Below are positions 13,540-24,575 of a stretch of DNA of 64,000 nt, piece after piece. The stretch lies in assembly GCA_039707655.1 (NCBI GenBank), contig CM077664.1, forward strand, positions 30,306,781-30,370,780, read 5' to 3'. Source of the stretch: Elymus sibiricus. Taxonomy: Eukaryota; Streptophyta; Magnoliopsida; Poales; Poaceae. The notes below the pieces were generated by a model. The model was not told where the DNA came from and searched no databases. It was given only the letters and a program-made list of their open reading frames with translations. The position numbers were made by a program, and so were the translations under genes. How positions within the stretch are numbered: the first letter of the stretch is position 1; the number at the start of each line of letters is the position of its first letter.

Positions 13540-13680
13540 TATTCGAGGGTCCTTCCGAAGGGCTGTCCGAGTTACCGTCCGAGTTTCGAGGGTCCTTCCG
13601 AAGGGCTGTCCGTGACATCGTCCGGGGGACTGTCCGACCGCCTCCCGGAGGGCTGTCCGAGGGACTGTCCGAGGAGCAGA
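13540..13680 (+). repeat. GGGCTGTCCGAG minisatellite-like array in the LTR
   Basis: Imperfect units built on GGGCTGTCCGAG and GGGTCCTTCCGAAG recur about six times within 140 bp. One longer unit (GAGGGTCCTTCCGAAGGGCT) occurs twice. It lies in the transcribed leader part of the Copia-type LTR. Confidence 0.6.
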
Positions 13681-14921
13681 CGAGGGAGAACATCCTCGCG
13701 GTTGGGAGGTTGTAAATCCTAACTGCGGGGATCTGCACCGACGATCAACATCGACTCTACTTCCGCTGCGCTACGAGTCGATAACGATCAGATCAAACCT
13801 TGTATGCATCTCCATAGTGATCCTGGGCATGCTCGCTGTACCAATTTTTTTTGTTTTCTGTCGCGATCCCCTACATGGCTTGATTGTTGGGGTGAGCTGG
13901 TTACGCCTGCTTGTGTATACAGAGGCACACTTGGTCCCTGGCTAGTCGGGCAACGCGCAGGAGTGCTTAGGGCGATCGGTCCATGACCCCTTCGCGCTTA
14001 GGATGTAGACCGGCGTGCTGACCTCTCTGTGGAGCCTAGGTAGGACTACGGCGTGTCGGTTATCCGAGGCCGGGCATTACCCAGAAAAGTGTGTCCGGCC
14101 AGATGTAATCGAGCGTGTTGGGCTATGTGGTGCACCCCTGCAGGGAAGACAAATCTATTCGAATAGCCGTGTCCACGGTAACAGGACGCTCGGAGTTGTA
14201 TGCCGATCTTCTACAACTATAACCGGATACTAATATAATACTTAACTGTTATAACTGCTCCGAGATAGCTTTCTCGCTGGGTAGTCGAGGAAGGATCTCA
14301 GGGTATTGCTGATATATACATGTTACTATATGTTATTTTTATAGCCAGGTTTTATATAATACGCTACTCTCTTTTGATACTGCAAGATGCTAGTCTTCGT
14401 TAAGATATGATTTTCCCCTCATCTCTGGCATTTATAGTGCACCGATATAACCCCCTTCTTTGATACCGATGCATACTTAGCATAGTTCTGATGTAAGTCT
14501 TGCGAGTACTTTGGATGAGTACTCACGGTCGCTTTGGTACATTTTTCCTCTACCCGGTTGCTGCATTCAGATGGTGGAGTCCAGGAGCCGGAGGTTCCCG
14601 AGGATGATTACTACGTGGAGATCAAGGACTAGGAGTAGTTCGGAGGTCCCAGGCAGGAGGCCTTGCCTCTTTCAATTAGTGTCGTTGTTTGTTTATGCAT
14701 TCTTAAGGGAGCCCCTTGTTTGATCCGTCCGTACCCAGACTTATTTGTATTTATACTGATGTATCCCCGGGTCCTCGTAGCCCCTATTGTAATATAAAGA
14801 TTTGAACTTAAATTTGTGTCATAGAGTTGTGTTGTGATATCCTACCGTGAGTCTCTGATCTTGATCGTGCATGCTGCGTGTATGTTTAGTTCACGGTTGA
14901 GTTCGGGGGCGTCACAGAGTT

Positions 14922-15110
14922 GTTGTATGTATGTAAATGTTGTTGTTGCAGATTATTGTGTTATTTGTGTTGTGATATCAACTGTTCCACATGGTGGGCA
15001 CGTTTCGACGTGTTTGTTGTCTGAAGCTTTAGTGTCCTTGGGATCAATTCCATGCGGAGGCTAGTACGGATGGTTAGATCTGCATAGTGCCAGTCCCGGG
15101 GCTCTACACA
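14922..15110 (+). mobile_element. Degenerate Gypsy LTR-like repeat, right part
   Basis: Continuation of the 6251-9309 block after the solo LTR and its duplicated GAGTT. It ends near GGGGCTCTACACA at 15110. This puts the end about 390 bp after the palindrome once the insertion is removed, the same distance as in the other two Gypsy LTRs (about 370 and 390 bp). No primer-binding site follows. Confidence 0.4.
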
Positions 15111-15114
15111 TAAT

Positions 15115-16135
15115 TCTTTATATTGAAATATGTCTGAATTTGATTGCATAATTTGTAAATTGATTGGAATGTCATGATAGAATTGGAATCTGGTACTGGA
15201 ATATAACTGAAAGTATTGGAATTTGGGTTTCATTTGTGATATTTCAATAATTGCATGATTGAGAACTTTATATTTGCATGTGTATAATTCAGAATTTTAT
15301 ATTTGCTTGATTTCAGTTTCACAACTTTGCTTGTGCATGATTCAAATCAGAGTGTATTGTTTTATTGTTGTGGAACTTGTGAAACAGAACTTGAGATCTA
15401 GTTCTGGAAATTGTGAAACTACACTAATATTTTACTGAAATTTAAGTGAAATGAAATTTTTGTGAACATTGTTAGTGGTTATTGTTTTATGGATAGTGAA
15501 GTGACAATGAAATAGTTGAAATTGATGTGATTTTTTTTTGCTGTTATTGCTTTATGGATAGTGAAATGAAACTGAAAATGTTGAAATCTGTGATATTACT
15601 GAAATATGGTTATCCAAAATTTGTGTAATTATTGAAATGTTACTAAAAAATATTGAAGAATGTGTTTATGAAAATGTGTGGAATTATTGAAGTATTAAAA
15701 TTTGTGAAATTACAGAAATATTGAAATTCGTGAAATATGTGTTTTATGATTTTTTTTAAAGTCACTGAAATATGTGAAATCAATCAAATTTGTGAAATTA
15801 TTGTAATATGTGTTTTTGAAATTATCGAAATATGGTTTTCTGAAATTTGTGAAATTATTGAAATGTTACTGAAATTATTGAAATATGTGTTAATATTTTT
15901 TTTTGAAATTATTGAAATATTAAAATTTGTGAAATTATTGCAATATTGAAATATCTGAAATTTGTGAAAAATGTGTTTATGAAAATTTGAGATATTTGAG
16001 AAACATGTGTTTTATGATTTTTTTAAAAATTTCACCGGAATAATCAATTTTATTTTTGGAAAACTTGGAATTATTTTTGTTTTACTAAATTAATTAAAAT
16101 AGTATTGTTTTTGAAATATTTGTTCTACGGATCAT
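15115..16135 (+). repeat. AT-rich field of degenerate GAAATT / GAAATATGTG repeats
   Basis: About 1 kb made of imperfect short units such as GTGAAATTATTGAAAT and TGAAATATGTG, repeated dozens of times with drift. No coding potential; the frame at 15737-15949 is a translation of the repeat. The origin is unknown. Confidence 0.65.
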
Positions 16136-16159
16136 CTAAATTATTAAAAGGAAATAAAA

Positions 16160-18722
16160 GGGATGGATTTGTTTGGTGAGAGAGTAGAGAGAATCGTGAA
16201 CTGGCGGTACGTGAAAAATACTAGAAGAGAGAGGAGGCCACCTGGGTGGGGCCCAACTGGTCAAATACTCAAATGCATTAATGGAAAAGGTGGGAGTAAC
16301 ACAGAGATATACCCATGCATGTGCAGTAGCACAAAGCGAGTTGGCAGCACCTTATTGGTGCGGACCGCTCCGCTAGGTAGCGGATCCACTAGAAGTGCTT
16401 TTGCGAGTACCGCGGCGGTCGAGATGATGGCATGCGTAGCCGAGATCCCGGATCTTCGCCTCACACGAGAGAAACAACCGTCTCTCCCGAGCTCCCTAGA
16501 AACCCTAGCGCCGCCACGCCGCCGCTGCCCCTCTCCTTGCGTCGGCAGCCCCTCGCACTGCGCCTCCGCCACCACCCCCCACCTCCCCCGTCGCTCTCCA
16601 CGATATTGCCCTTTGCTCTATTCTTTTCTTTTTTGAGAAAGATATTGCCCTTTGCTAAGTTCAATCAGAACGAAATGTATTGGTGTTCCGTTCGTGCAGT
16701 AAACCTGCGTCTTGTTTTTGTCTTCTGATTTTACTTTGCAGTACTTGCACTTCACTAACAGGGAATGCAACTCCCAGGCTGATATTATTGAACTCTGCAT
16801 CCTGAAAGAACCGAGGGCAGGCAGAGGCTTTGATCTGAAGCAACATCCCTCTTGTGGTTCTATCTGAAGCTTTTGTTGAACGAAGCTTATGCAACATGTA
16901 TTGCAGTATCTAATGTCGCTTCCATCTTCGACCTGACCACATTCATGTAAATACTTGATTATTTATTTTCTTGTGTGAGGAAAACACTTTAATTACTTCT
17001 TTCGTGTGTGCGTGAAAAAGAAAACACTTTAATTATGTCAAAATGTACATTTCTCTCGGTATTACTTAATACTTATAATATTGTTTGTAGCTTCTACATG
17101 CGACATCTACAGTACATAGTAAAACAAAAAGAGTACATATCTAGTGGAAACCATACATTCAGCGAAAACATGGAAACTTGATCTTGTGCCGTTGGATAGA
17201 AAATGTGCGCTTCGAGATGGAAGGATGTACAAATTGCGAATTAAACCCCGCAAGAATTCTATACCTCGGTACAGAAACCTCGTAATTCTGTACCTCGGTA
17301 CCTTTCCCCTTTCCCCGTGGCGTTATGCCATCCCGATTCAATTTCCTTATCGTCAGAAGCTAGGGTTAAGAGACGAGCCGGCGAGACCCTCTCGTTCTGC
17401 GCTGGGCCGGCGAGCGGCGAGCGGCACGGCTGATTCCTTTCTGGTGATTGTCCCGCTAAAAGTGGCAGCCCTCCTCCGAGCCTTCCGTGCTGGGCCGGCG
17501 GTCAGCGAGCGGCGCGGCTGATTCCTCTCCGGCGATTGTCAGGCCATACTCGTCCGAGCGATCCCCAATGACGTCATACTGGATCTAGGTCCCCAGGTAT
17601 GAGGAATTGTACCCTTCATATTTTCTGCTTTGCCCCGTTCTCCTTTGTCCCATGGCTCATCTAGTGGTTCCCTCTTCTCTAGATTGGGCCAGATTTACAA
17701 AGCAAACAGAGGAGGCGACAACCACGTGGCTCATTGGGTTGTCTCCTCCAAGTTCAGCACATCCTAAGAAGGAAATAGGAGAGGGGACGAGGTAGTGGCA
17801 TCTTGCGAGCAGCTGCTTATTTTCCCAGAGGTTACTGTCCAGATTTTGGTCTTGAAGAAATTGGGGAGGTATAATTTATTTGCTCCTAATTAAGTGTTAT
17901 ATGCATCTATGACTATACGTGTGTCACTGCCTGGCGTGTGTGTTGTGTGTGACCGTAGTCTAATGAAAATTGATATCTGTATAAACTGCTACTGATACTG
18001 TCTAGATGGAATTTAGATGATGATAAGTATGTGAATTGAAAATTATGTCTAGATGGAAGTTACCAAAGAGAAAGCTTGAGCGGTGTGTAGGGCTTGTACA
18101 GGTTCACTTATGTGTGTGTGCTACTGCTAGTAGTGTGATCGACAGTGAGAAAAAAAATCCTAGACTAGTACGTGGGTGCATGCGTGCAAAGTTCAATTTA
18201 GCAGAGCATGCGCATGAACTGTAAGAAGAATTACACATGGTCTCTTCAAAAGTCTAAAAAACCAACTGCTTTGTATCATTTGCACATAAAGATGCACATG
18301 GTTAACTGCATGCTTAGAATTAGGATCTTGCGTGCACTCCAGGCAGCTCAAAGAAATTCGGCCCAGCCGACGCGGGCGCTCACAGCCCGTCTGCCAGTGC
18401 CTGTCATGACTAGCTATAGCCAGGTGAATTTTTCACACACTAATGATATGCTGATGGTTCTGGAAACCAGTAGTACGCCCACAGGCAGTAGATGGTACTA
18501 TAGATGTGTGTGTGTCCCACTGCTACTAGTGTTGCTGACAGTGAACTAGATGATGTTAGTTTCTATTGCAATTGATTGGTAAAGTGAGCTGAGATTAGGT
18601 AATGCTAACACTTGAATGTTCCTTGTACCATTTATTTTTTTCTATGCTATTCTGGAAGACACATATTGAGTGGCTCCTATGATTCCACTTACAAACTGTA
18701 TATCTTGTTTTGTGCAGTAACT
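16160..18722 (+). other. Upstream region of the FRS gene, probable 5' leader exons
   Basis: No protein gene is convincing here. A GC-rich block at 16440-16600 with AAACCCTAGC, and another at 17340-17596 that ends CCCCAG before GTATGAGG, look like untranslated first exons. A TTTTGTGCAG acceptor at 18709-18718 sits five bases before the FRS start codon, so at least one leader intron is likely. Transcript evidence would be needed to place the start. Confidence 0.4.
17401..17540 (+). repeat. Short tandem duplication in the putative leader exon
   Basis: A unit of about 51 bp beginning GCTGGGCCGGCG and ending GATTGTC occurs at 17401-17451 and again at 17489-17540 with several substitutions. It lies inside the GC-rich putative 5' leader exon. 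Confidence 0.6.
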
Positions 18723-20974
18723 ATGGAATGCCAAAGTGAAGTGAGCAAGGCTCCTTCTTTGGCTATTTGTGATGTCCAGTCTGATGCAGAATCAGCCGTC
18801 CACACTAGGCCAAGTCCGGACATTGGGTTTACCACACCACAGAAATCGTATAGTGTACCTTTCTGTGTAAGTACTTGCCTAACTAATATGTACTCCCTCG
18901 CTACTTTAGTGATCTATAAACGATCTTATATTTCTTTAGAGAGAGAGTACATCTCCATAATTTCCTGTATTCCAACATAGTAAATCTGTTGTGCTTTTCT
19001 TTCAAATTGTAGGGCTCATCTTGTACTCCAGAGTGTGATGATGCCATCAGACCAGCCATAGGGATGACTTTTGCTGATTTGAACGCAGCCAAGGAGTTCT
19101 ATGAAGCTTATGCACATCATGTTGGTTTTTCAGTACGTGTGGGGCAGCAAAAGACTGTCAATGGTGTCATTACTCACAAGCGTTTCTACTGTGACCGTGA
19201 AGGTTTCCGTGAAGAGCTGAAAGGTAAGGAAACATTGGTAGCTAGCACTGGTAGTAAGAGGAGATATGAGAGGAAAATCACTAGATGTGGGTGTGAAGCT
19301 AAAGTTGCGGTCAAACGCACGGTCGAGAATAAGTACATTGTGACACTTTTCGAACAGGAGCACACACACACACTTGTATCGCCCAGTAAAAAACAATTCA
19401 TCAGATCAAACAGGAAAGTTAGCCAACAAGCAAAAACTACATTATGGAACTGTCATAAAGCTAGCATTGGCACATCCCTAGCATACAGGTTCCTTCGTGT
19501 AGACTTGGGGGGGTTTGAGAATGTTGGCTGTACAAAGAGAGACTTGCAAAATTACCACCGAAACCTTAGGTGCCTCATCAAGTCATCTGATGCTCAAATG
19601 TTTGTTGACCAGCTTGCTAGAAAACATCTTGCAAATTCAGGATTTTATTTTGATTATGTTCTTGATGATAAGGGCAGGCTGGTACATGTGTTCTGGGCGG
19701 ATGCCACATGTAGGAAAAATTATGCTCTATTTGGAGAGCTTGTGTCCTTTGACTCCACGTATAGCACCAATCAATATAACATGATATTCACCCCCTTTAC
19801 TGGAATCAATCATCATAAGGCAAGTGTTTGTTTTGGTGCTGCAATGTTACACAATGAAAAGGCAGATTCCTATAAGTGGTTGTTTCGCACATTCTTGAAA
19901 GCTATGGGAGGGGCTGCACCTAGGTTTATAATAACTGATGAATGTAGTAGCATGGACAATGCAATAAGGGAAGTTTTCCCAGCAGCCGCACATAGGCTAT
20001 GCATGTGGCATATTATGAATAAGATTCCGCAGAAGGTTGGCCCTGATTTGAAGACCGATGAGGTTTTCCATGAAAGATTAGGTCGGTGTGTGTGGTCTTC
20101 TGAAACTCCTACTGAATTTGAGGAACGATGGAAAGAAATTATGTCAGAGTATGGGTTGGAAGATGATGAATGGTTCAGTAAAAGGTTCAACCTTCGAGAA
20201 TCATGGATACCAGCTTACTTCAAAGAAATAGCTTTGTCAGGGCTTATGCGGACCACTTCAAGGTCAGAGAGTGCCAATTCTTTTTTCTCACGTATTATTG
20301 GTTACAAACATGCTTTGGTTGAGTTTTGGCTTAGATTTGACACGGCTTTGGAAGAACAACGTCATAAGGAGTTGCAAGAGGACCATGTGAGCGTACATAC
20401 GATGCCTGTGTTGAAGACATCGTGGGCGATTGAAAAGCATGGCAGCGAGGTATTCACGCATGAGATATTTCAGGATTTTCAACATGAGTTGCTTGCTGAT
20501 AGGGATCGTTGCCTTGTTGAGATGATGGCACATGATGGTGAGATTAAAACGGTAACTATACATGATGGCTATAAGAAACTAAGGGTGGTAACTTACAACA
20601 CAACAACCATGGTAGGTTCTTGCACATGTAAGTTGTTTGAGACGCATGGTATCCCATGTCGTCATCTGATCCATGTCCTAAGAACTGCCCAGCTAAATGA
20701 ACTACCAAAGCATTATGTACTCAAAAGGTTTAGAAAGGACTACAAAACCGAGCCAGTCTTTGACGAGGATGGCATTCTATTGGAAGGCAATGAGAGCAGT
20801 TCAATTGATCCGGAGATACAAAAATTAGCTTCAGAAACATGTAAGAAGATGGAAGACATTTTAGTACAAGCGAAGCAATCTCGGGTCGGCATGCAATTCT
20901 TGAGAGATCACATTTTTGCACTTGGAGAGCAATTGTCTACCCAAGTTCCAGCGAAAGAACAAACTCAAACATAA
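18723..20974 (+). CDS. FAR1-RELATED SEQUENCE (FRS) family protein, two coding exons
   Basis: Exon 1 is 18723-18866 (donor GTAAGT) and exon 2 is 19013-20974 (acceptor TTGTAG), both phase 0, giving about 701 residues. The family consists of transposase-derived plant transcription factors. From about residue 66 there is a FAR1 DNA-binding zinc-chelating domain (FYCDREG, TRCGCEA, EHTHT). A MULE transposase-type core follows, with D about 295 (VSFDSTY), D about 357 (IITDE) and E about 467 (SRSESAN). A SWIM zinc finger lies at about 585-603 (CTC...GIPCRH). All domains are uninterrupted. The TAA at 20972 looks early: the same frame stays open to a TGA at 21146 and encodes a typical FRS tail (EFEEFLGCSIPSEVDIHPP). 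It could be a host gene or a relict Mutator-type transposase; I favour an FRS gene. Confidence 0.87.
18893..18947. mobile_element. Stowaway-like MITE remnant in the FRS intron
   Basis: The segment starts CTCCCTCG and ends GAGAGAG, is flanked by TA on both sides, and contains CTTTAGTGATCTATAAACG. This matches the Thalos-type Stowaway (Tc1/mariner) layout with most of its centre deleted. It sits entirely within the 146-bp coding intron. Confidence 0.6.
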
Positions 20975-21148
20975 GAATTTGAAGAATTTTTAGGTTGTTC
21001 CATTCCAAGTGAGGTTGATATCCATCCTCCAAATGATATTCGATCAAGGGGTAGAATCAAAAGACTAAAGGGGTACAGGGATAAGGGTGGAAAGCAAAGA
21101 CAGAAAGAGAAGAACAAGAACAAGGACAAGGAAATGCAGCAGACATGA
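20975..21148 (+). pseudogene. Open C-terminal extension of the FRS gene after the TAA
   Basis: Immediately after the TAA the frame continues for 57 codons without a stop, then ends at TGA 21146-21148. The encoded text has the acidic EFEEF motif, HPPNDIRSRGRIKR and a Lys-rich tail, as in FRS C-termini, so it is probably the former end of the same protein. Either the TAA is a recent nonsense change or it is bypassed. Confidence 0.6.
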
Positions 21149-22595
21149 TTATGGTACATTCCTCTGGACTTAGTTTAGAGAATAGTTCTAAAAATTTGCT
21201 TGCTAATAAATACAACACACACTGATGTAACTATATTCATAGATTAGTATTAAAAATTTGTTTATAAAAATTTGGTATAATTTCCAGCGATTTTTCCTAC
21301 TGCTTGACCAATTAAACCTTTTTGTTTCAGGTTGCTTGGTGGCCCTACCGACTTCTGCAAGTTATTAGGACTAATAGTATTCCATTGGTGTGTTCTTGGC
21401 TAGAGTAATGGAGCTATTAGCTGTTGGCGCCAGACTTCTGCAAGTTATTAGCTAGTGTACTGGAGCTATGTGCTCAATGACTGATGTATAAAGGTGTAGA
21501 TTTGCTATCACTGTTAATGATGCGTCTATTTTGTAAGTGTGTACTCGAGTGAGGCATTATCTCAAGTGCCTGAATCAGATTGATGTTGCATAATCACACT
21601 ATGTGCAGTTGTACTGTTTGCCTTACTTAAATCTATTCTAGGCAATGGTTTCAATTGCTGGAATGTGCTATGTGAAGTGCAGGAGTTCTTTGAACTGGGC
21701 AATGGTTTGGTTGTGGTTTCGGCATTGATCTGGGCAATGGTTTAAGCTGTTCTATTGTACTGTTTGTTCTATTTAAATTTACAAGTAACTGGGCAGACTA
21801 AAATATTTTTGGGCAGAGCTTTGTTGGACATGGTTCTAATTAAGCTAGCTGTGATATGAGGCTCATATACATGGAGAAGCACAGACGCAATGAAGGGCAT
21901 GTGACGAAGCGTCACATGTGACGAGGAGCTAGCTGTGATACTTGTAAGCATCAGGGGGTTATGTGCAGAATAGCTTCACTGGGAGCGGGCGTTTTTCTGC
22001 AAAACTGCATGTAGCAGTTATGGCTGAATCTAGTCCATACATACAAGATCCAACAGCCTGTGGTAAGGTTTCCACGCTTCCACTGAAGGCTGGGTTTTCA
22101 CCTGATATTGTCTCAAACAAAAAATGATGCCTGCTGCGTTTCCGAACGTGCCTAGCCCGTGTCTTCCTTCCCCTCTGAGGGCTGAAAGCCCTGACCTCCC
22201 TTCCCTTCCGAACGGGCCTGCTCCCACCTAACTAGGCTATCAGCCCATGCCACAAGATCGGGATCGGGGAGCGGACGAGCCGAATGTTTCGGCGATCACT
22301 TTGGCGTTGGAGTAAGCAGTGGAAACGCCAGTATATGTGGCGTTTCATGCTCTGGCACGTCAGCAGTTGGCAGATACGCGGCTAGGTCTGCAACGCCAAG
22401 GACTTCGGCATTTCTAGAAAGAGCTGCAACGCCACGGCTTGTGGCGTTTCTGAAAAGGGTCAGATCGTGAAATAAAATTCGGGAGAGGTCATTTTGTGCC
22501 CAAACATTCTGACAAGGTCAGAACAGTGATTTCGGCCGCGCGAGGAGCCGGAATTGGGAGTTGCAGATTTCCTGGAATTGGAGCGTTTCCGAACA
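21149..22595. other. Downstream region, no gene seen
   Basis: No supported gene. Two CTTCTGCAAGTTATTAG copies lie at about 21350 and 21434. A palindromic GTCACATGTGAC lies at about 21912. At 22320-22460 there are several AACGCCA / TGGCGTTTC units in both orientations, suggesting a small inverted-repeat element whose limits I cannot fix. Confidence 0.4.
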
Positions 22596-22603
22596 CGCCC
22601 AAA

Positions 22604-22959
22604 CACTGGCGGAGATAGGCAAGATCTTTTTGGGGGGCGAAATACAAAATATGGATGTTGGGGGGGGGGGGGGGGGGGGGGGGGGGGAGGAGGGGGGCAA
22701 AAGACTATTATTTTTCTAAAAAATAATAACCTGGTTGATTGTTGCATGTTGATGGTACTGTTTGTGAGGATCATGTGGAGATGAGTAATATGACCACAGA
22801 GTTCTATCAAAATCTATATACATCAGAAGGGACTATTGGATTGAGGAGGTTTTGTCTCACGCCCCTTGTAAAGTCACGGCCGATATGATAATCAATTGAC
22901 TGCGCCCAAAGGCTGGGGGGGCCGTGGCCGCTGTTGGACTCAACGTAGCTCCGCCCCTG
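22604..22959. mobile_element. hAT-type miniature element with perfect 8-bp duplication
   Basis: Left end CACTGGCGGAG, right end CTCCGCCCCTG, which are imperfect inverted repeats of the CAGTGGCGGAGC type seen in grass hAT elements. Flanks are CGCCCAAA at 22596-22603 and CGCCCAAA at 22960-22967, a perfect 8-bp target duplication as expected for hAT. The 356-bp body has no transposase and carries a run of 28 G at 22660-22687. Confidence 0.85.
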
Positions 22960-22967
22960 CGCCCAAA

Positions 22968-23189
22968 GTAGTGTTATGCAAGCATGTAATCTTTTTTTTA
23001 TATTATTGAGGCTACATGGAAATATATTTTAATAAAGTTGGTTGTGTGCATGGATTGACGCAGAGAATAATTAAGGTTTTCAATAAAACAAGAAAATAAT
23101 TAAGGTTTTCAATCTACATGAATGATTTCAGAGGAAAGTAAAAGGCACATCACCGTAGTGCATGAAGGAAAAAAGGACGCTCAATACCT
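22968..23189. other. Between hAT element and AGO pseudogene, nothing recognised
   Basis: AT-rich sequence with a doubled AATTAAGGTTTTCAAT (about 23068 and 23097). It might be intron sequence of the AGO-type pseudogene, but no exon is recognisable. Confidence 0.35.
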
Positions 23190-23273
23190 TCGCTCCTGAG
23201 TGGCCTAAGATGTTAAACCAGATATCTGATACCTCCGTGGTATGTTGCCACGATGAGTAACTTCCACCTTCAC

Positions 23274-24107
23274 TTCAAGATGGCAACGGGGCCCCGAAAC
23301 CCGCGTCCCCGCGGGTTTTTACCCTATTAGGGGACGGGGACGAGCGTCTTTTTAAGCCCGCGAGGCTACTGATGGGTACATTATAAAACCCGACATGTTT
23401 CGCGGGTTCAAACCCGTTTGAGTAGTACCCGAACCAGAAACCCGACATACCCGTCTCAAAATACGTCCATCTATGTCTTAAAATATGCCCATCTATGATT
23501 TCTATTTCAGAACTTATGTATTGGACCATTTTGTCTCATTTGTGCTCGTTCAGAACTTATGTATTGGACCATTTCTTATCATTTGTGCTCGTGATTTGTG
23601 AACCATGAATTTATTTCACAACTTGTGTCATTGGACATCTTGTTGAACCATGTATAGCTGAAATATGCTCCTGTTTATTGCTGAAATATGCTAATCTTTG
23701 TTGCTGAAATGGGCTGTTGTATTGTGCTGAAACATGCTCCTTTTAGCTACTGTTATTGCTCAAACGTTGATGAAATGTAAGATTGTATTGTGCTGAAATT
23801 TGCTCAAGTTTGGCTGCTGAAATATGCTCCTTTTTGCTGTTGAAATATGCTCCTTTTTGTTGCATAAATATGTTGATTTTTGTTGCTGCTATTGCTGTAA
23901 TATGCTCATGTTTTTCTTTCAAAAGTATTTGTTTTCACTGACTAATCACGGGGACGGGTTCCCCGCGGGTTTAGAAAACCCGACGGGTTTAGGGGACGGG
24001 CAAAAAACTGTCCCCGCACATGGGGACGGGGACGGGCTTGGGATTTTCTCGTGGGGACGGGTTTGGGCAAGCAAAACCCGGTGGGTTTCGTCCCCGTTGC
24101 CATCTTG
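23274..24107. mobile_element. hAT-type element inserted in the AGO pseudogene
   Basis: Ends are perfect 16-bp inverted repeats CAAGATGGCAACGGGG (from 23276 on plus, from 24107 on minus). Flanks ACCTTCAC (23266-23273) and ACCTTCAG (24108-24115) form an 8-bp duplication with one change. Removing the element and one copy rejoins the AGO-type reading KALRGLK to VEVTHRGN in frame, which confirms the target site. The interior (23640-23920) is a drifted repeat of TGAAATATGCTCCTTTTTG. No transposase is present, so it is non-autonomous. Confidence 0.85.
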
Positions 24108-24140
24108 ACCTTCAGTCCTCTTAAGGCCTTCTTGATCAAA

Positions 24141-24292
24141 CATATCAGTTTTTCCATTTTCAGTCCAAGCCTTTCTATAAACAACAAAAGAAGGCCTTAC
24201 GGTTTTTCCATTTAGCAGTTCACAACAAAGAAGTGCATTTACATATCAGTTTTTCCATTTTCAGTTCAAGCCTTTCTATAAACAACAAAAGA
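24141..24292. repeat. 51-bp direct duplication in AGO intron region
   Basis: A unit beginning CATATCAGTTTTTCC and ending AACAACAAAAGA occurs at 24141-24191 and at 24242-24292 with one visible difference, just upstream (minus sense) of the KALRG block. Confidence 0.7.
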
Positions 24293-24388
24293 GGATCAGG
24301 TATACGAGTAAGCTATATGTAAACTTTTTGTTTTCAGACCATGGTACTGGAGCACCATGGCGCATAGTTAATTATACCATATATCATT

Positions 24389-24575
24389 GTTTTAAATAAC
24401 GGGCTATGCCTCTTAGTGGAGGACCTCTTCTAAACGTTATAGCGTGCTATAGCGGACCGCTATAGCGCGCTATTTAAAATGTTTGTTCATGTGTTTAGAC
24501 CAAAGTCCCTTAGCGCAGGTCCTCTTCTAAACGCTATAGCATGCTATAGCGGAACTATATCGCGCTATTTAAAAC
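24389..24575. mobile_element. MITE-like element with GTTTTAAATA inverted ends
   Basis: Left end GTTTTAAATAACG and right end CGCTATTTAAAAC are inverted repeats. The interior has two copies of CTCTTCTAAACG followed by GCTATAGCG-type inverted units. No coding. A clear target duplication was not found, so the superfamily (hAT or Mutator) is open. It lies where one exon of the AGO-type pseudogene is missing. Confidence 0.5.

Larger units (their letters stand above)
11761..13875 (+). mobile_element. Solo LTR of a Copia-type element nested in the Gypsy LTR
   Basis: Begins TGTAGGAGATATGCCC at 11761 and ends CGATCCCCTACA at 13875. The opening resembles the TGTTGGAAATATGCCC start of cereal Angela/BARE-type Copia LTRs. 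The flanks are TGGCC (11756-11760) and TGGCT (13876-13880), a 5-bp duplication with one change. No primer site or internal coding follows, so only the 2.1-kb LTR remains. It was inserted after the enclosing LTR was in place. Confidence 0.85.
9310..14916 (+). mobile_element. Solo LTR of a Gypsy-type element, with nested LTR
   Basis: Starts TGTGACACCCCC at 9310 and ends GCGTCACA at 14916, so it has TG...CA termini. It is flanked by a perfect 5-bp duplication GAGTT (9305-9309 and 14917-14921). Removing the nested Copia-type LTR leaves about 3.49 kb, with no primer site, coding region or second LTR, so this is a solo LTR left by LTR-LTR recombination. It carries the TCTATTCGAATAGCCG block (14154-14169) and the GAGTAC-9-GTACTC palindrome (14504-14524) shared with the other Gypsy LTRs here. 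The 9780-10500 stretch is GC-rich with many short frames and I regard it as non-coding LTR sequence. Confidence 0.9.
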
